Assembly: GCF_029633865.1 (NCBI RefSeq)
Contig: NC_079219.1
Location: forward strand, 11,088,420 to 11,152,419
DNA from: Lampris incognitus
Lineage: Eukaryota > Chordata > Actinopteri > Lampriformes > Lampridae
Length of the DNA stretch: 64,000 nucleotides
Direction: 5' to 3'
Shown here: positions 1 through 20,940 of the stretch, in pieces
How the letters are laid out: each line of letters begins with the position of its first letter
Position numbering within the stretch: position 1 is the stretch's first letter
Made by a program: the position numbers and the translations under genes
Notes under the pieces: model-generated
Seen by the model: the letters and a program-made list of their open reading frames with translations, nothing else
What the model was told of the DNA's origin: nothing
Databases searched by the model: none

Positions 1-2835
1 TCGGAGTCCTGATAGCTTGGGGGAAAAAACTGTTTGTGAAGCATTTAGTCCTGGACATTGACCTGTAGTGCCTCCCTGAGGGAAGGAGCTGGAAGAGGTG
101 ATGAGCAGGATGTGAGGGGTCTGATATGATCTTTGCTCGCTTTACAGTCCGGTGAGTATGTAGAGAGTCAACTGAGGGGAGTAGGTTGCTTATGATTTTG
201 GATGCCTTGTTGACAATCCGCTACAGTTTTTTTCCGTGTTTGACTGTCTGTGCCACTGTACCATACTGGAATAGAAGATGTTATCATGGACTCAGTAATG
301 GCTGAGGAAAACAGAACGAGAAGTTGATGTTTTGATCCGGTATTTTTTAAGCTGCCTAAGAAAGTAAAGTTATTAAACTTTTGCAATGATGTGTTCGGTG
401 TTAATTCTCTATGTCAGGTTATTGCTGACGTATGTCACAAAGAATTTAAAAGAGTCAGTGGTGGTGATGGGGTCTCCCTTCATTTGTATGGGTGTTTTGG
501 GATTCGACTTGCATTGGAAGTCAATAATGAGTTCTTGGGTTTTGGCTGTATTAAGCGGAAGGTCGTTGTTTGCACACCAAGTGATAGCTTGGTTTACTTC
601 AGTCTACTACTAGGTTTCATCGTTGTTGGAGATGAAGCCTACAATGGTTGTGTCGTCTGCCTATTTTATTATTTTCACAGAACTGTCCATGGATATAAAG
701 TGGGTGGTGTAAAGTGAGAAGAGCCAGGGGGAGAGAACACAGCCCTGAGGAGCACCTGCACTGGGGGTAAGAGGGTATGAGGTTAGCTTATTAACTTTTA
801 CCCTCTGTGGCCTGTTCCACAGGAAGCTCCAAATCCAGTGGCATATGGCTGGGTCAATGTTCATATCCAAGAGTATGGTAAAGAGTTTGAATGGGTTGAT
901 GGAGTTGAAGGCAGAACTAAAGTCTATGAACAGGATGCGTGTGTAGGTGTTTAGTGATTCCAGGTGTTGCAGGGCATGGTGGAAGGCTATGCTAACTGCA
1001 TCCTCAACAGACCGGTTGACTAGATAGGCAAATTGATATGGGTCCATCATTGGGGAGGTGCAAGATTTCAAGTAGTGACAGAATGATACGCTCAAATGCT
1101 TTCATGGCCACAGATGTTAGGGCAACTGGTCTGAAGTCATTGAGGCAGGTGGTCTTTGAGGACTTTGGCACAGGAATGATGGTAGAGTTTGAAGCACTGT
1201 GGGACTGTACATTGGCTTAGATAGGTGTTAAATATGGTGGAAAATATTGGGGCCAATTGTGCTGCACAGTGGCTCAACAAAGCCAGACTGATGCCATCTG
1301 GCCGTGCTGCTTTCCTAATGTTCAGCTTCTTGAATGTAGCTCTCACCTCATCCTCCTGGATGCAGAAGGGTGGCATTGGAGTGGGAGGAGGGGGGACGGC
1401 TGGTGGAATAGGATTTTCAAACCTTGCATAAAACTCATTTCATTTATCTTGGAGGTTATGGTCATGATCTGCAGGGGAGCAGGGGCGTTTTTGTAATCTG
1501 TGATTTCCTCAAGATTTTTCCATATTGATCTGGAGTTACTGGAAGAGAATTGTTGTTTGAGTTTTGTTGCGTAGCTGGACGTTGCTTTTCTTATTGCAGC
1601 ACGCAACTTATACTTGGCTGCTCTGTATTGATCCCTGTTTCCGTTTTTGTATGCCCAGTTCTTTTCTTTGTGTAGGAGGTGTAATTCTTTGGAGAGCCAG
1701 GGTTTTTTATTGCCATGCAATGTCACATGTTTTTGTAGGGATGCACATTTCCTCACAGAACTTGATGTGTGGCGTCACTGTGTCAATGCAAGCAAGTCGC
1801 AAGCTGCACTAAATATATTCCAATTAGTGCATTCAAAGCACCTTCGAAGTGTCTGTGAATGTTCTCATTCATCCAGGTCATGGTTATCCAAAGGAGTTGA
1901 ATCAAGTGCAACTGGACTTGGTATATATCCGTGAAGACGTTTCGCCTCTCATCCAAGAGGCTTCCTCAGTTCGTGCCTTTCTGACTAGATGAAGCTAGTC
2001 TGACTGGCTGGTGATGAGACTCAGAATTTATCCTCTTGGAGTCGTTGTCAGAGCTATAGATGTCCATGGCTCTTTGTGTCCCGATGTTTCGATGTTTACC
2101 AATGCCCGTCGCTAACAGAGCCATAGAAGAGGAAGCCTCTTGGATGAGAGGCGAAACGTCTTCACGGATATATACCAAGTCCAGCTGTACTTGATTCAAC
2201 TCCTTTGGACACCTTAGAAGTGTTTCAATAACATCCATGGACCAGGACCTGACAGATTTGGATGTTTTCTTGATCGATTTAAGCTTTTGTCTGTATTTTG
2301 GGATGAGGAATAACACGGCATGGTCGGACTTGCCCAGTGGACCCCTTGGGAATGCATGGTAAGCATTCGAAATTGAGATGTAGCAGTGATCCAATGTTTT
2401 GTATTCTCTGCTATGTTAAGTGACTTGTTGCTCATAGTTCAGGAGGTCGAGGGACAGGTTTGTATGGTTGAAATCACCTAACATGATGACAGACGTATCA
2501 GGGTTGGAGTTTTCAACAGAGGAAATATGTTGCGAGAGTTCTCTAACGGCGGTGTTAGCATTAGCTTGTGGTGGAATGTAAACACCAACTAATACAATTG
2601 AAGCGGATTCTCCTAGAAGGTGATATGGTCTGCATGTCAAACTAATGAATTCAAGATCATAAGAGCAGTATGGATGAAGGATTATTGAGTTGTTAAACCA
2701 GCGCTGATTGACCATGAGACAAATACCCCCACCTTTTGATTTGTGAGATAGTTTGACTGACCTGTAGGCTCTGAAGATAGTGAAGCCTGGGGGGGGGGGC
2801 GGTTACCGCTTGATCAGGTACTGATTAATCCAGCC
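1..2835 (-). mobile_element. LINE copy 1 (L2/CR1/Rex-like), degraded
   Basis: Non-LTR retrotransposon read on the minus strand, with its 3' end toward position 1, possibly outside the window. The reverse-transcriptase block (about 661-1095) shows the family motifs DFSSAFNSINP and GAPQGCVLSPWLF. The endonuclease block (about 2416-2830) shows GVYIPPQAN, LGDFNH and a TETWL-like start. It is dead: the Tyr codon of the YADD catalytic motif is a TAG stop at 661-663, frames shift between blocks, and a 358 bp foldback element interrupts it at 1852-2209. It is closely similar to the copy at 28949-32805, so each copy serves as the other's empty site. The copy ends near the start of the endonuclease, so it is 5' truncated. 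The clade (L2, CR1 or Rex1) is my inference. Confidence 0.85.
1852..2209. mobile_element. Foldback retroposon inserted in LINE copy 1
   Basis: A 358 bp insertion absent from LINE copy 2 (continuous at about 31078-31100). It is flanked by a 13 bp direct repeat, CACCTTCGAAGTG at 1839-1851 and CACCTTAGAAGTG at 2210-2222 (one mismatch). The two ends form inverted arms of about 80 bp (about 1884-1966 and 2131-2208). Each arm carries a motif with a stem AGCCTCT..AGAGGC followed by GAAACGTC. The variable-length target duplication suggests a retroposon, possibly Penelope-like, rather than a cut-and-paste MITE. No protein coding is seen. Confidence 0.7.
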
Positions 2836-2949
2836 ATGTCTCAGTAAAGCAGAATGCTGAGCAGTCTGTAGTCTCTGTCAGTTTGTGTTAAAGACAAAAG
2901 TTCATCCATTTTATTTTTGAGGGATGAGAAAAACAAGAAAAACGATTGC

Positions 2950-4207
2950 GGAGCTATTAAAGCAGGTGCCATTATCGGCTAACACAGCAACAAGAATAGA
3001 ACTGTGTTTTTCCAATCTACTCCGATATGAAGAAAGAAGCCATATCACTAGCCATAGACTCGTCCTGTGACCAAACCAGTATGGAACAGCTGTCTGTTTG
3101 CAAGATTTTTTGACGGGAAGACCTTTCAGGAAGAGCTACTTTGTTTGCTTCCTCTTTCTGGGCGCACAACTGGGGAAATAATCTTTAATGAATTAACACA
3201 GTTCTTTGAGACAAATGGCTTGGATGTGAGCAAAATTGTGTCCATTGTCACCGTTGGGGCTCCGTCAATGGTGGGACAAGACAAGGGCTTGGTAAGCAGG
3301 CTTGCCGCTGTTAACCCAGCGCGCTTAGCATTTCATTGCAATATTCACAAATCAGTATTGTGCGCTAAACTATGTGGGGAAATGAAAGAGACGATGGATA
3401 CTGTGACGAGACTGGTACATTTCGTTGGCGAGAGTTGTAGTCTGCAACATTGCCTTTTCAGAGCATTGCTGGAGGAAATGTCAGCGGAACACAAGGATCT
3501 TTCGCTGCATAATGATGTTCACTGGCTGAGCAAAGGCCGTGTATTGGAGAGGGTGTGCGACCTGCGCGATAAGCTTGTGTCATTTTTATGCGGACTGCGG
3601 AGCCAAAAAGCCCAAGAATATCAGAGGTCTTTAAGTGACAGTAAGGTGATGGCATGGGTTTTTTTTTGTGACATCATGTCTCATCTAAATCACCTTAATC
3701 GGCAATTACAAGGCAAGAACCACACTGTTGTGGACATGTGTAAGGCGGTTGAAGGTTTCTAGTCAAAGCTGAACCTTTTGGAGAGAGACATTCACAGGAG
3801 AAAGTTGCACTTTCCAATTCTATGGGAGCATTGCGAGAAGATGAAATGCGGGAGGATCCAGCAATGAAGGAGTTTGTGACGAGCCTGGCAGAGCACTTCA
3901 AGGAATGATTTGAAAGCTCCCCTAAACTCTCAGGTGACATCCTGCTCTTCCTGAGACCGCCGTTCTCCGTTTCAGCTGATGTGCAGTGGAATGCAGAGGC
4001 CAAAAGCCTGGTGCCTTCTATAGATGAGGCAACTCATCAGATGGAGGTACTGGAGATGGGAACATCTGATTTGCTCAAAGCACATCACAAGTTGGGTTGT
4101 GTGTTGAGGTGAGTGACTTTTGGATCAGCATGGTTTCCCAAGCTCAATTCAAAAACATGATAGCTATTGCAATGCTCCTACTGACAAATTTCCTCTCCAC
4201 ATACATT
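2950..4207 (+). pseudogene. hAT transposase remnant (ZBED/SCAND3-like)
   Basis: Frame pieces resemble the catalytic part of Charlie-type hAT transposases, as found in ZBED5, SCAND3 and GTF2IRD2-like proteins. In order: QVPLSANTATRIE (about 2965), a 231-residue open stretch at 3067-3762 with FFDGKTFQEELLCLLPL, GAPSMVGQDKGL and HNDVHWLSKGRVLERV, then shifted pieces, then a C-terminal dimerisation-type piece (TNFLSTY, about 4180-4207). There is a stop after the QVPLSAN segment and several frameshifts after 3762. No terminal inverted repeats or BED finger are recognised. It is a dead DNA-transposon copy, not a host gene. It sits between LINE copy 1 and a SINE. Confidence 0.8.
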
Positions 4208-4221
4208 TGATTTTGATATAC

Positions 4222-4562
4222 TTTAATGAGTCCCATAGGTAAATTACGCTCTGCATTTAACCCATCCTAGCTCTGTAGCTAGTAGCTGTGGGCAGCCGCC
4301 GTACAGCGCCTGGGGATCAACTCCAGTTTGGCTTGCCATGCTTTGGTCAGGGGCACAGACAGGAGTACTGACCCTAACATGCCTGTTTTTCTGATGGTGG
4401 GCGAAACCGGAGCCCCTGGAGGAAAACCACTGCAGACACAGGGAGAACATGCAAACTCCACAGAGAGGACAACCTGGGATGACCCCCAAGGTTGGACGAC
4501 CCCTGGATTCGAACACAGGACCTTCTTGCTGTGAGGCAACAGTGCTAACTACTGCGCCACAT
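4222..4562 (-). mobile_element. tRNA-headed SINE 1, tail type B
   Basis: Minus-strand SINE. The tRNA-like head is at the right end (GTGGCGCAGTAGTTAGCAC-like, with a GGTTCGAA-type box B region read as GTGTTCGAATCC). The conserved body (the stretch around GGGAGAACATGCAAACTCCA on the plus strand) matches the copies at 40181, 49431 and 52077. The tail (around GCATTTAACCCATCCTAGC) differs from those copies and matches only the copy at 45228-45592. Confidence 0.75.
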
Positions 4563-4564
4563 AA

Positions 4565-6027
4565 TACATTTTATTTAATGGCCCCTTTCATGACACTCAA
4601 GGTCACCTTACATCATATTCAATAAACAACAAAGCAGTGAAAACATCAGTACAATCAACCATAATACACTCAATAAGCAACAGAGCGTAGCTCAGCAAGG
4701 AGTTAAATTGTGCAGTTAAAGTGAGTAAGCTAGTTTAAAAATATTGGTTTTAAGAGCAGTTTTTAATTCTGTAATGGAATCCAGTATGCAGATGTGACGG
4801 AGAAGGGAGTTTTAAAGTCTTGGTGCAGCATAGGAGAAACCCCTGGCACTCATTGTGCTGAGGTTGATGGCTGGTAGTGCCAAAAGACCTGCTGATGAAG
4901 ACCACAGGGAGCTAGAGGGAGTGTAAGTCTGAAGGAGGTCTGTGAGATAAGCAGGGGATAGATTATGAAGAGCTTAGAATGTTAATAATACAATTTTAAA
5001 GTTAATCTGCTGTGACACAGGAAGTCAGTGTAATTGAATCAGCAGGGGAGAGACATCTTCAGTGGACTTTGAAAATGTAATAATCCGTGCTGCAAAATTT
5101 TGGATGAGTTGACATCGGTGAATAAGTTTGTTGGGGATGCATGCCAGGATCTCATTGCAGTAGTCAATGGGTGATGTCACCAAAACATTGACTAAAACTT
5201 CCGTGGAGTGTTGTGTTAAAGCAGGGCGTAGTCTGAAGATGTTTCGCAGATGGAAAAAGGCAATCCGGGAGACATTGTCTGTAGGACTGGAAAAAGAAAA
5301 AGGGTGTTGTTGAGGATAACACCAAGGCTGTTAACCCGTTTGGAGACAGATATGGTGGCTCCAGCAATGGGTAGTGAGCAAATTTTCAAAGTTTTCCAGT
5401 GTAGACTTGGTGCCAATGAGGAGTAGCTCAGTTTTACGACTGTCCATATCTATAAATCATGGAGACAAGCAATGAGGGTACTGGAGGAGATAGTAGAAGT
5501 AGGCTTAGAGGACACATAACGCTGTGTATCATCAGCATAACATTGAAAAAGTGGTACCATAGTGCTGGAAGATGTTGCCAAGGAGGAGGTAAATAATAAA
5601 CAGGAGTGACTCAAACACTGAACCCTGTGGAACTCCATGATGAACTATGAAGCTTTCTCACCGGTAATTCTGAATCTGTGCAAAATGTGTCCTGTCTGTA
5701 AAGTAGGAAGCAAACCACTGATACACAGTGCCCCCAACTCCAGTGCTTGCCCGACGATCCATGAGGAGCTGATGGGATACAGTATCAAAGGCTGTAGTGA
5801 GGTCAAGGAGGATGAGGATAGAGAGTAGACTGGGATCAAGTGCACAAAGGAGGTCGTTGGTGATCTTAACTAAGGCTGTTTCTGTGCTATGTTTGGGGCA
5901 AAAGCCAGATTGGAATTGTTCAAAGAGATGATTGTTATCGAGGTAGATTTGGAGTTGAGATGCAACTACCCTCTCAAGAATTTTGGAGATGAATGGTAAA
6001 TTGGAAAAAAGCTGTTCATTCATGCAA
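4565..6027 (-). mobile_element. 5'-truncated L2/CR1-like LINE
   Basis: Minus-strand LINE fragment. The RT thumb/palm region at about 5658-6023 reads LPFISKILERVVASQL, GFCPKHSTETALVKITNDLL and ILLDLTTAFDTVSH, which are standard L2/CR1 motifs. The catalytic box appears as YADDTQ at about 5450-5560. A further coding piece (SVSKRVNSLGVILNNTL) lies at about 5280-5350. The left part (4565-5160) is 3' coding end and untranslated tail, ending in AT-rich sequence. Frameshifts separate the coding blocks, so it is inactive. It is a different family from the LINE at 1-2835. Confidence 0.8.
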
Positions 6028-6029
6028 GG

Positions 6030-7100
6030 TATTTTGGTTAATACTGATTTGAAAAAATAACGGAAGGCATTTCTTGCTAATGGAGGACTGTCTACGATAA
6101 TCTACGATTATCTTACTTTTAGATGCTGAATGAACACCCCAAAAAATTGTAGATATGAAGTTTCACAGCCTTAGATTAGCAGTCTATGGAGAAATGCCTC
6201 TTACAGCACAACTTTTGACGCTCCCTGCAGGTTGAAATGCCTTTTGACTTCAAAACCGAGGGAAATGTTGATCCCCTGCATTACTCAGAGCTGTCCACTT
6301 GTCATGGGATTACCCAAAACACATGTTAATGCCAGGTCTAAACAGGGCCATAAAGAAGCAGTCAAAAGAAGTGGGTTTATATTTTTCACTTGCTGTTCTG
6401 TAGCTCTCAGCTCATGGAGGAAACAGGTTGAAATACAGTAAGAGCAGAGAGATTGCTCCCTCTAGTGGCCATCATGTATTTATCACTAATTAAAATGTTG
6501 GAGAGGTTCAGCTTCAAATTTTGAGCTACTGAAATAGTGTGAATGCACTTAATGCATCCTCAATGCGTTTTGAGATCCGATCGCTCAGGCCACATTTGGA
6601 GGTGGCATGGGATGCATTTGTCCACATTGTATTTGAAGTGTAAAGGCACATGTCCCTGGCCGCATTGAAGGACCACCTAGTCAACTGACGTCCTCTGCAT
6701 AAGCAATAAAAATAATATCCAATAGAAAAAATATCCTGTGTGATTCTGCCGAGCGCAGCTGAACTGTCAGAGGTGATGGACCAAATCCAAACTGAATTGC
6801 AGGTAACACAAGCTGTCTACCTGGCGCTTGTTTCACCAAAGCCTTCTTGGGTTTTTTTTTTTTTTTCACCTCGCCTGTAATTTCTGACACACATCAGACC
6901 CATAACTGGAAGAGCCCCCGCCTGCTTGCACATTCAAGTTCAACTTCAGGTTATTTATCCACTGTAGCACAGAGCCCAACCCTCTCAAGCCTGCTGGAAT
7001 AATTAAATAATCTGAGCCTGAACCGACGTGATTGGGTCAAGCCTGACAGGTTTTAAGTTGAGAATTACAAACTGCCAGTATTCAGACGTTTACATTTCCC
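6030..7100. other. Intron/flank with foldback-element fragments
   Basis: No gene is seen. The stretch at about 6290-6350 (CTGTCCACTTG followed by an ACCCAAAACACATG-like run) and parts of 6560-6660 resemble arms of the foldback element at 63181-63579, so this looks like decayed copies of that family. The rest is unassigned. Confidence 0.4.
6454..6468 (-). promoter_or_regulatory. Candidate CTCF site
   Basis: The minus strand reads CCACTAGAGGGAGCA, 13 of 15 positions of the CTCF core consensus CCASYAGRKGGCRSY, with GG in front as in the extended motif. A motif match only; no occupancy can be inferred. Confidence 0.4.
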
Positions 7101-7106
7101 ACATAA

Positions 7107-7299
7107 ATTTTTTTCCTGATTTTTGTTGTTGCATTTTCCGCCTTTATTTGATAGTGATAGTTGAGAGAGAGAGACAGGAAAGGCAGGGGACAGAGAGGGG
7201 ATGACATGCAGCAAAGGGGCCGGATTCGAACCCAGGCTGCTGCGGTAAGCACTTAGCATTATGTGGTATGAGCTCTGCCAGGTGAGCCACCAGGGTGCA
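7107..7299 (-). mobile_element. tRNA-headed SINE 3
   Basis: The minus strand starts with a tRNA-like head (GTGGCTCACCTGGCAGAGC as box A region, GGGTTCGAATCC as box B) and runs into a body with GACATG-type and pyrimidine-rich stretches. It is flanked by the 9 bp direct repeat CCCACATAA (7098-7106 and 7300-7308). A second copy is at 32884-33071. Confidence 0.8.
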
Positions 7300-7942
7300 C
7301 CCACATAACGAGTTTTAAGAATGAGTTTCAACTTTAGCTGTGTATTTTGAGCACAAAATGAAAGAAGACAGTCAGCCTGACACTCCTAATTCACAGTTAA
7401 TTTTCAGATTACTTGGCATGACATGCATTTGCTGTGTCCATGCCATTGTAATAATGTGAAATTATTTACCCACAATAGACTATTTCTTAAATGCAATATA
7501 TCAGGTCAGGGGTCTGAAGGCTTTCAGATGGATCTACATCATCAGAATCTACTACTACTACTCTCGGCTGTTCCCGTTAGAGTCGCCACAGCAGATCATC
7601 CATTTCCATCTCTTCCTGTTCTACATTATCAGAATATTAACGTTTATTTACACAGCACTTTTTAAAAACCTGTTGTGCTTTACAACAAAGCGGAATGGAA
7701 ATAAAAGAAAAGTGCAGTTGAGATATGGGATGATTTATTTCTTTAAGAGCACTTCAAATTTTGTATGACAACATGACAGTGCATTAAAATGAGGCTCAAG
7801 TGAGCAAGGTTAAATGCCTGTTGCTTTGACTGCTCTCCTTGCCTTCCTGTATTATGTTTATTTACTTGTTTATTTATGTTATTGTGATGCGTCTGTGCCA
7901 TGGAGAGGGTTCGAGATGAAGGTGGACGCATTTTTTTTTCTT

Positions 7943-8373
7943 TTTTTCTTTTTTTTTTTGGGACCCCCCCCCCCTTTCTCCCCAGTTGTACTTCCAAGCT
8001 GTCCCAGTCACTGCTCCACTCCTGCTGATCCGGGGAGGGCTGCAGGCTACCACATGCCTCCTCCAATACATGTGGAGTCACCAGCTGCTTCTTTTCACCT
8101 GAAAGTGAGGAGTTTCACGAGGGGGATGTAGCACGTGGGAGGATCATTCTATCCCCCCCAGTCCCCCCTCCTCCCCCAACCGGCACCCCGACCGACCTGA
8201 GGAGGCGCTAGTGCAGCGACCAGGACACATACCCACATCCGACTTCCCACCCGCAGACATGGCCGATTGTGTCTGTAGGGACACCCGACCAAACTGGGAG
8301 TAACACGGGGATTCGAACCGGCGATTCCCATGTTGGTAGGCAACGGATTAGACTTCTACGCTACCCGGATGCC
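7943..8373 (-). mobile_element. tRNA-headed SINE 2
   Basis: Near full-length minus-strand copy. The head at the right end reads as a tRNA-like sequence with box B GGTTCGAATCC (about 8310-8320). The body matches the copies at 16779-17221, 50945-51388 and 56489-56905, including the segment around CAGCCCTCCCCGGATC. The left end runs into C- and T-rich tracts typical of this family's tail. Confidence 0.8.
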
Positions 8374-8699
8374 AGCGGACACGGTTTTAGGCTTTATTTA
8401 ATTGTCTTTCGTTCCTTCACTTGCATGGGCTGGTGCACTCTGGTGCCGTAGCCGTTTTGTCGCTCTCTCCTTCCAGGGCGTGTGGCTCCCCTTTTCTCTG
8501 TCTCCCTTCAGCCCTGTGTTTTGCCCAGGACCCAGTTTCACTGCGGTATATAAGGGACAGGTTGTTAGTTTTGACACGCCTGAGGCTGCTCATTAATCAG
8601 CCTCCCTATCGCGTCTGCTCTCGTGCGAGCCCCGCTCCCTCTCTCCGCTTGCAGCTGAGGCTAAACCACACCGCCCTACCACATTGATGTACATGTTTA

Positions 8700-8856
8700 T
8701 TTGCATATAGAGTGGGAAAGTGAGATCCGATCACAAGTCACATGAGACACATGTGGAGACACATTCTAATGCCAGGTGTGAACTGACGTACTTTGAGCTG
8801 TCCATTTGTGATTGGGTCACCCAAGAAGCATGTTAATACCAGGTCTCAACAGGGTC
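8700..8856. repeat. Decayed foldback-element fragment before anp32e exon
   Basis: The run around CTGTCCATTTGTGATTGGG at about 8797-8820 and the following block match the right arm of the foldback element at 63181-63579 with many substitutions. It ends about 40 bp upstream of an anp32e exon, so the branch-point region of this intron is probably repeat-derived. Confidence 0.45.
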
Positions 8857-8893
8857 TATGTAACTAATGTCTTGACTTTCTTCCTGTCCTCAG

Positions 8894-18973
<10,080 letters not shown>

Positions 18974-20380
18974 TTTGACCTCTGACCCCTACAGGTGGTC
19001 TTGTTTTGTATTATACTTATTACAAGGGTTTTCTACATATTTTATCCAAAATGTTATTTTTTTTCTCTGTTTTTTTTTTCTTGGTGAAATCGTTCCATAC
19101 ACGACATGTGGAAGTGTTTTGGGTATTTTTAGGTGTTTTTTTTAAACCATGTGAGGTTAAAAACGTTGGCTCCAGATGAGTCGGGTGCTTATTTACTGGT
19201 TTGTGTGCTGATCATGGTGGCTGGAAGGATCCAAAGATTACCAGCCTTCATCTCTTCATAACCATCTCCATAGCTCTTTACCACTGTCACGTGACTCTTC
19301 TCAGCCTTTCAGATGGTCAGAATGTACAGAACTTCAAATCGTCTGCAAAACCCTGTTTATTTGTCCATAACCAAGGGGGAGGGGGGGTGAAATTTACCTG
19401 AATCTTTCCACTTGAACTGCAATAATTCATCAATCTCCCAACAACCCCGATGTCCCGATGTGTAAGTCGGTACAGTGGAGGTGTCGTCTGCCAGGCGTAT
19501 CCACCACTGCCTTCTGGCTTCCTCCACCTAATGGACCATTCCCCCAAACCAAAGTTTGTTTGAGTAGAAAAGCTTACCAGACATGGACAAACATTTCCCA
19601 TCAGTAATGGAAGAGCTAAGTCCATAGCGTTAGTGGTTGTGTGAGGAAGGGCCTCCGGCATAAAATTTTTTGCTAAATCATTATGTGAATTGACAAGACC
19701 ACATCAAATCCGCTGTGGCGACCCCTGGGAAACGGAAAAAGCTGAAAGAAGAAGAGTGGAAGAGCTGAGTGAGATGAAATCGGTTTGTTTTTTATGGTTG
19801 TTGTTAGTTTTCTTTAAACTTTGCTCAGTGGACTTTACATGTGTAGCCCTGTTAGAACAGCCGGCCGACTGCTGCGTCCTGATAGGATAAAAGACTTGAG
19901 AGTCTGGAAAATGTTTTTCTGTGTCTGCAAAGTCGCTGTACTCCAGCAGTTACTTTCCCAGCTAACCAACATTTTCTACTCTAAATTTCTAGTTTGTAGA
20001 CTCTGGTTCATTTGATTTTCTGTGCTGTAGCTGACTTTAATGAACAGCTGAGAGTCTAATGACCAGTTTCTGTCACAGCCCTTCTAGAGTAAGGGGGCTC
20101 TGATCGGTCCTGGTCTGGGTTTTGTTGCTTCATAGATTTTTAAGATGGTTTCTGTGACATGTTAATACGAGTTGATCCATAGTTCCCCTTTAGAATCTAC
20201 TCTGCTTCATTCTCTGCTGTGTTGTCTTTTAAAAATCAAGTGCAGCTGAGGAGGGAACGAACCCACCACTGAAAATGGGTTTATTTTTTTAGTTTTGTCC
20301 TCTTCCGAGTCCTGTGTGGAGTTTGTGCTGTAATGTAATGTGTTTTTCAATAAAAGAAGAATAAACTCTGACTGTGATCT
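18974..20380 (+). other. anp32e: anp32e 3' UTR (inferred)
   Basis: About 1.4 kb between the stop codon and two polyadenylation hexamers, with no repeat recognised. The extent is inferred from the hexamers, not from transcripts. Confidence 0.6.
20349..20365 (+). terminator. anp32e: anp32e polyadenylation signals
   Basis: Two AATAAA hexamers (20349-20354 and 20360-20365), followed within 60 bp by a TG/T-rich stretch. The first strong signals after the stop codon on this strand. Confidence 0.65.
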
Positions 20381-20489
20381 GTTCCATCTAGTTACCATCT
20401 AGTTAACACACGTTGTGTTGTGGTCCTGCGCCTCCATCGCTCTCTGTTTGTCCAATAGAAGACCAGCCTGTCTTCGAGAATTTCCATTC

Positions 20490-20940
20490 CATCCCGTTAT
20501 CCGAACCGCTTATCCGATTCCCAGGGTCGCGGGGATGCCGGAGCCTATCCCAGCAGTCATTGGGCGGCAGGCGCGGAGACACCCTGGACAGGCCGCCGGG
20601 CCACCACACAGGGCCGACATACCAGTGGCACCCCTAAGGGGTGGCCACGGCCACCCTGATACTATCCCTGCCCCCCCTCTCCCCGCTGGCCCCCCAGCCA
20701 CGAGTCGCATATGCAGAATATGCTTCTATCTGATATTTTACATAAGGTGCTGTTCATGGTGTGCCACCCCAAGATTTTCAGTGGCTCCATTTAGCCACCC
20801 CTATGAAACATTTCTGGGGGCGCCACTGCAACACACACACACACATTCATACCTAGGGGCAGTTTAGTAAGGCCGATTCACCTGACCTACGTGTCTGAGC
20901 TGTAGGGGGAAACCCACGTAGACAAGGATTTCATTCAGTA
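20490..20940 (-). mobile_element. SINE 1 type A, interrupted
   Basis: A minus-strand copy: the 3' end starts at TCCATTCCATCCCGTTATCC and the body continues through CCTATCCCAGCAGTCATTGG. It is interrupted by a MITE at 20623-20828, then resumes with a CA tract and CATTCATACCTAGGG. The tRNA head is lost. It begins about 110 bp after the anp32e polyadenylation signals. Confidence 0.75.
20623..20828. mobile_element. hAT-type MITE nested in SINE 1
   Basis: Ends are CAGTGGCACC and GGCGCCACTG (inverted). The flanking octamers CGACATAC and CAACACAC match at 6 of 8, a decayed target duplication. Other SINE 1 copies are continuous at this point. Confidence 0.65.

Noticed and set aside
3067..3762. Host ZBED/GTF2IRD2-like gene
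   Set aside because: Single-block hAT transposase similarity with stops and frameshifts on both sides and no splice-site structure.
1..8893. Upstream anp32e leucine-rich-repeat exons
   Set aside because: Looked for an LRR-end exon (DGYDRDD..EAPDSD-type) on the plus strand and found none; the exons are presumably left of the window.
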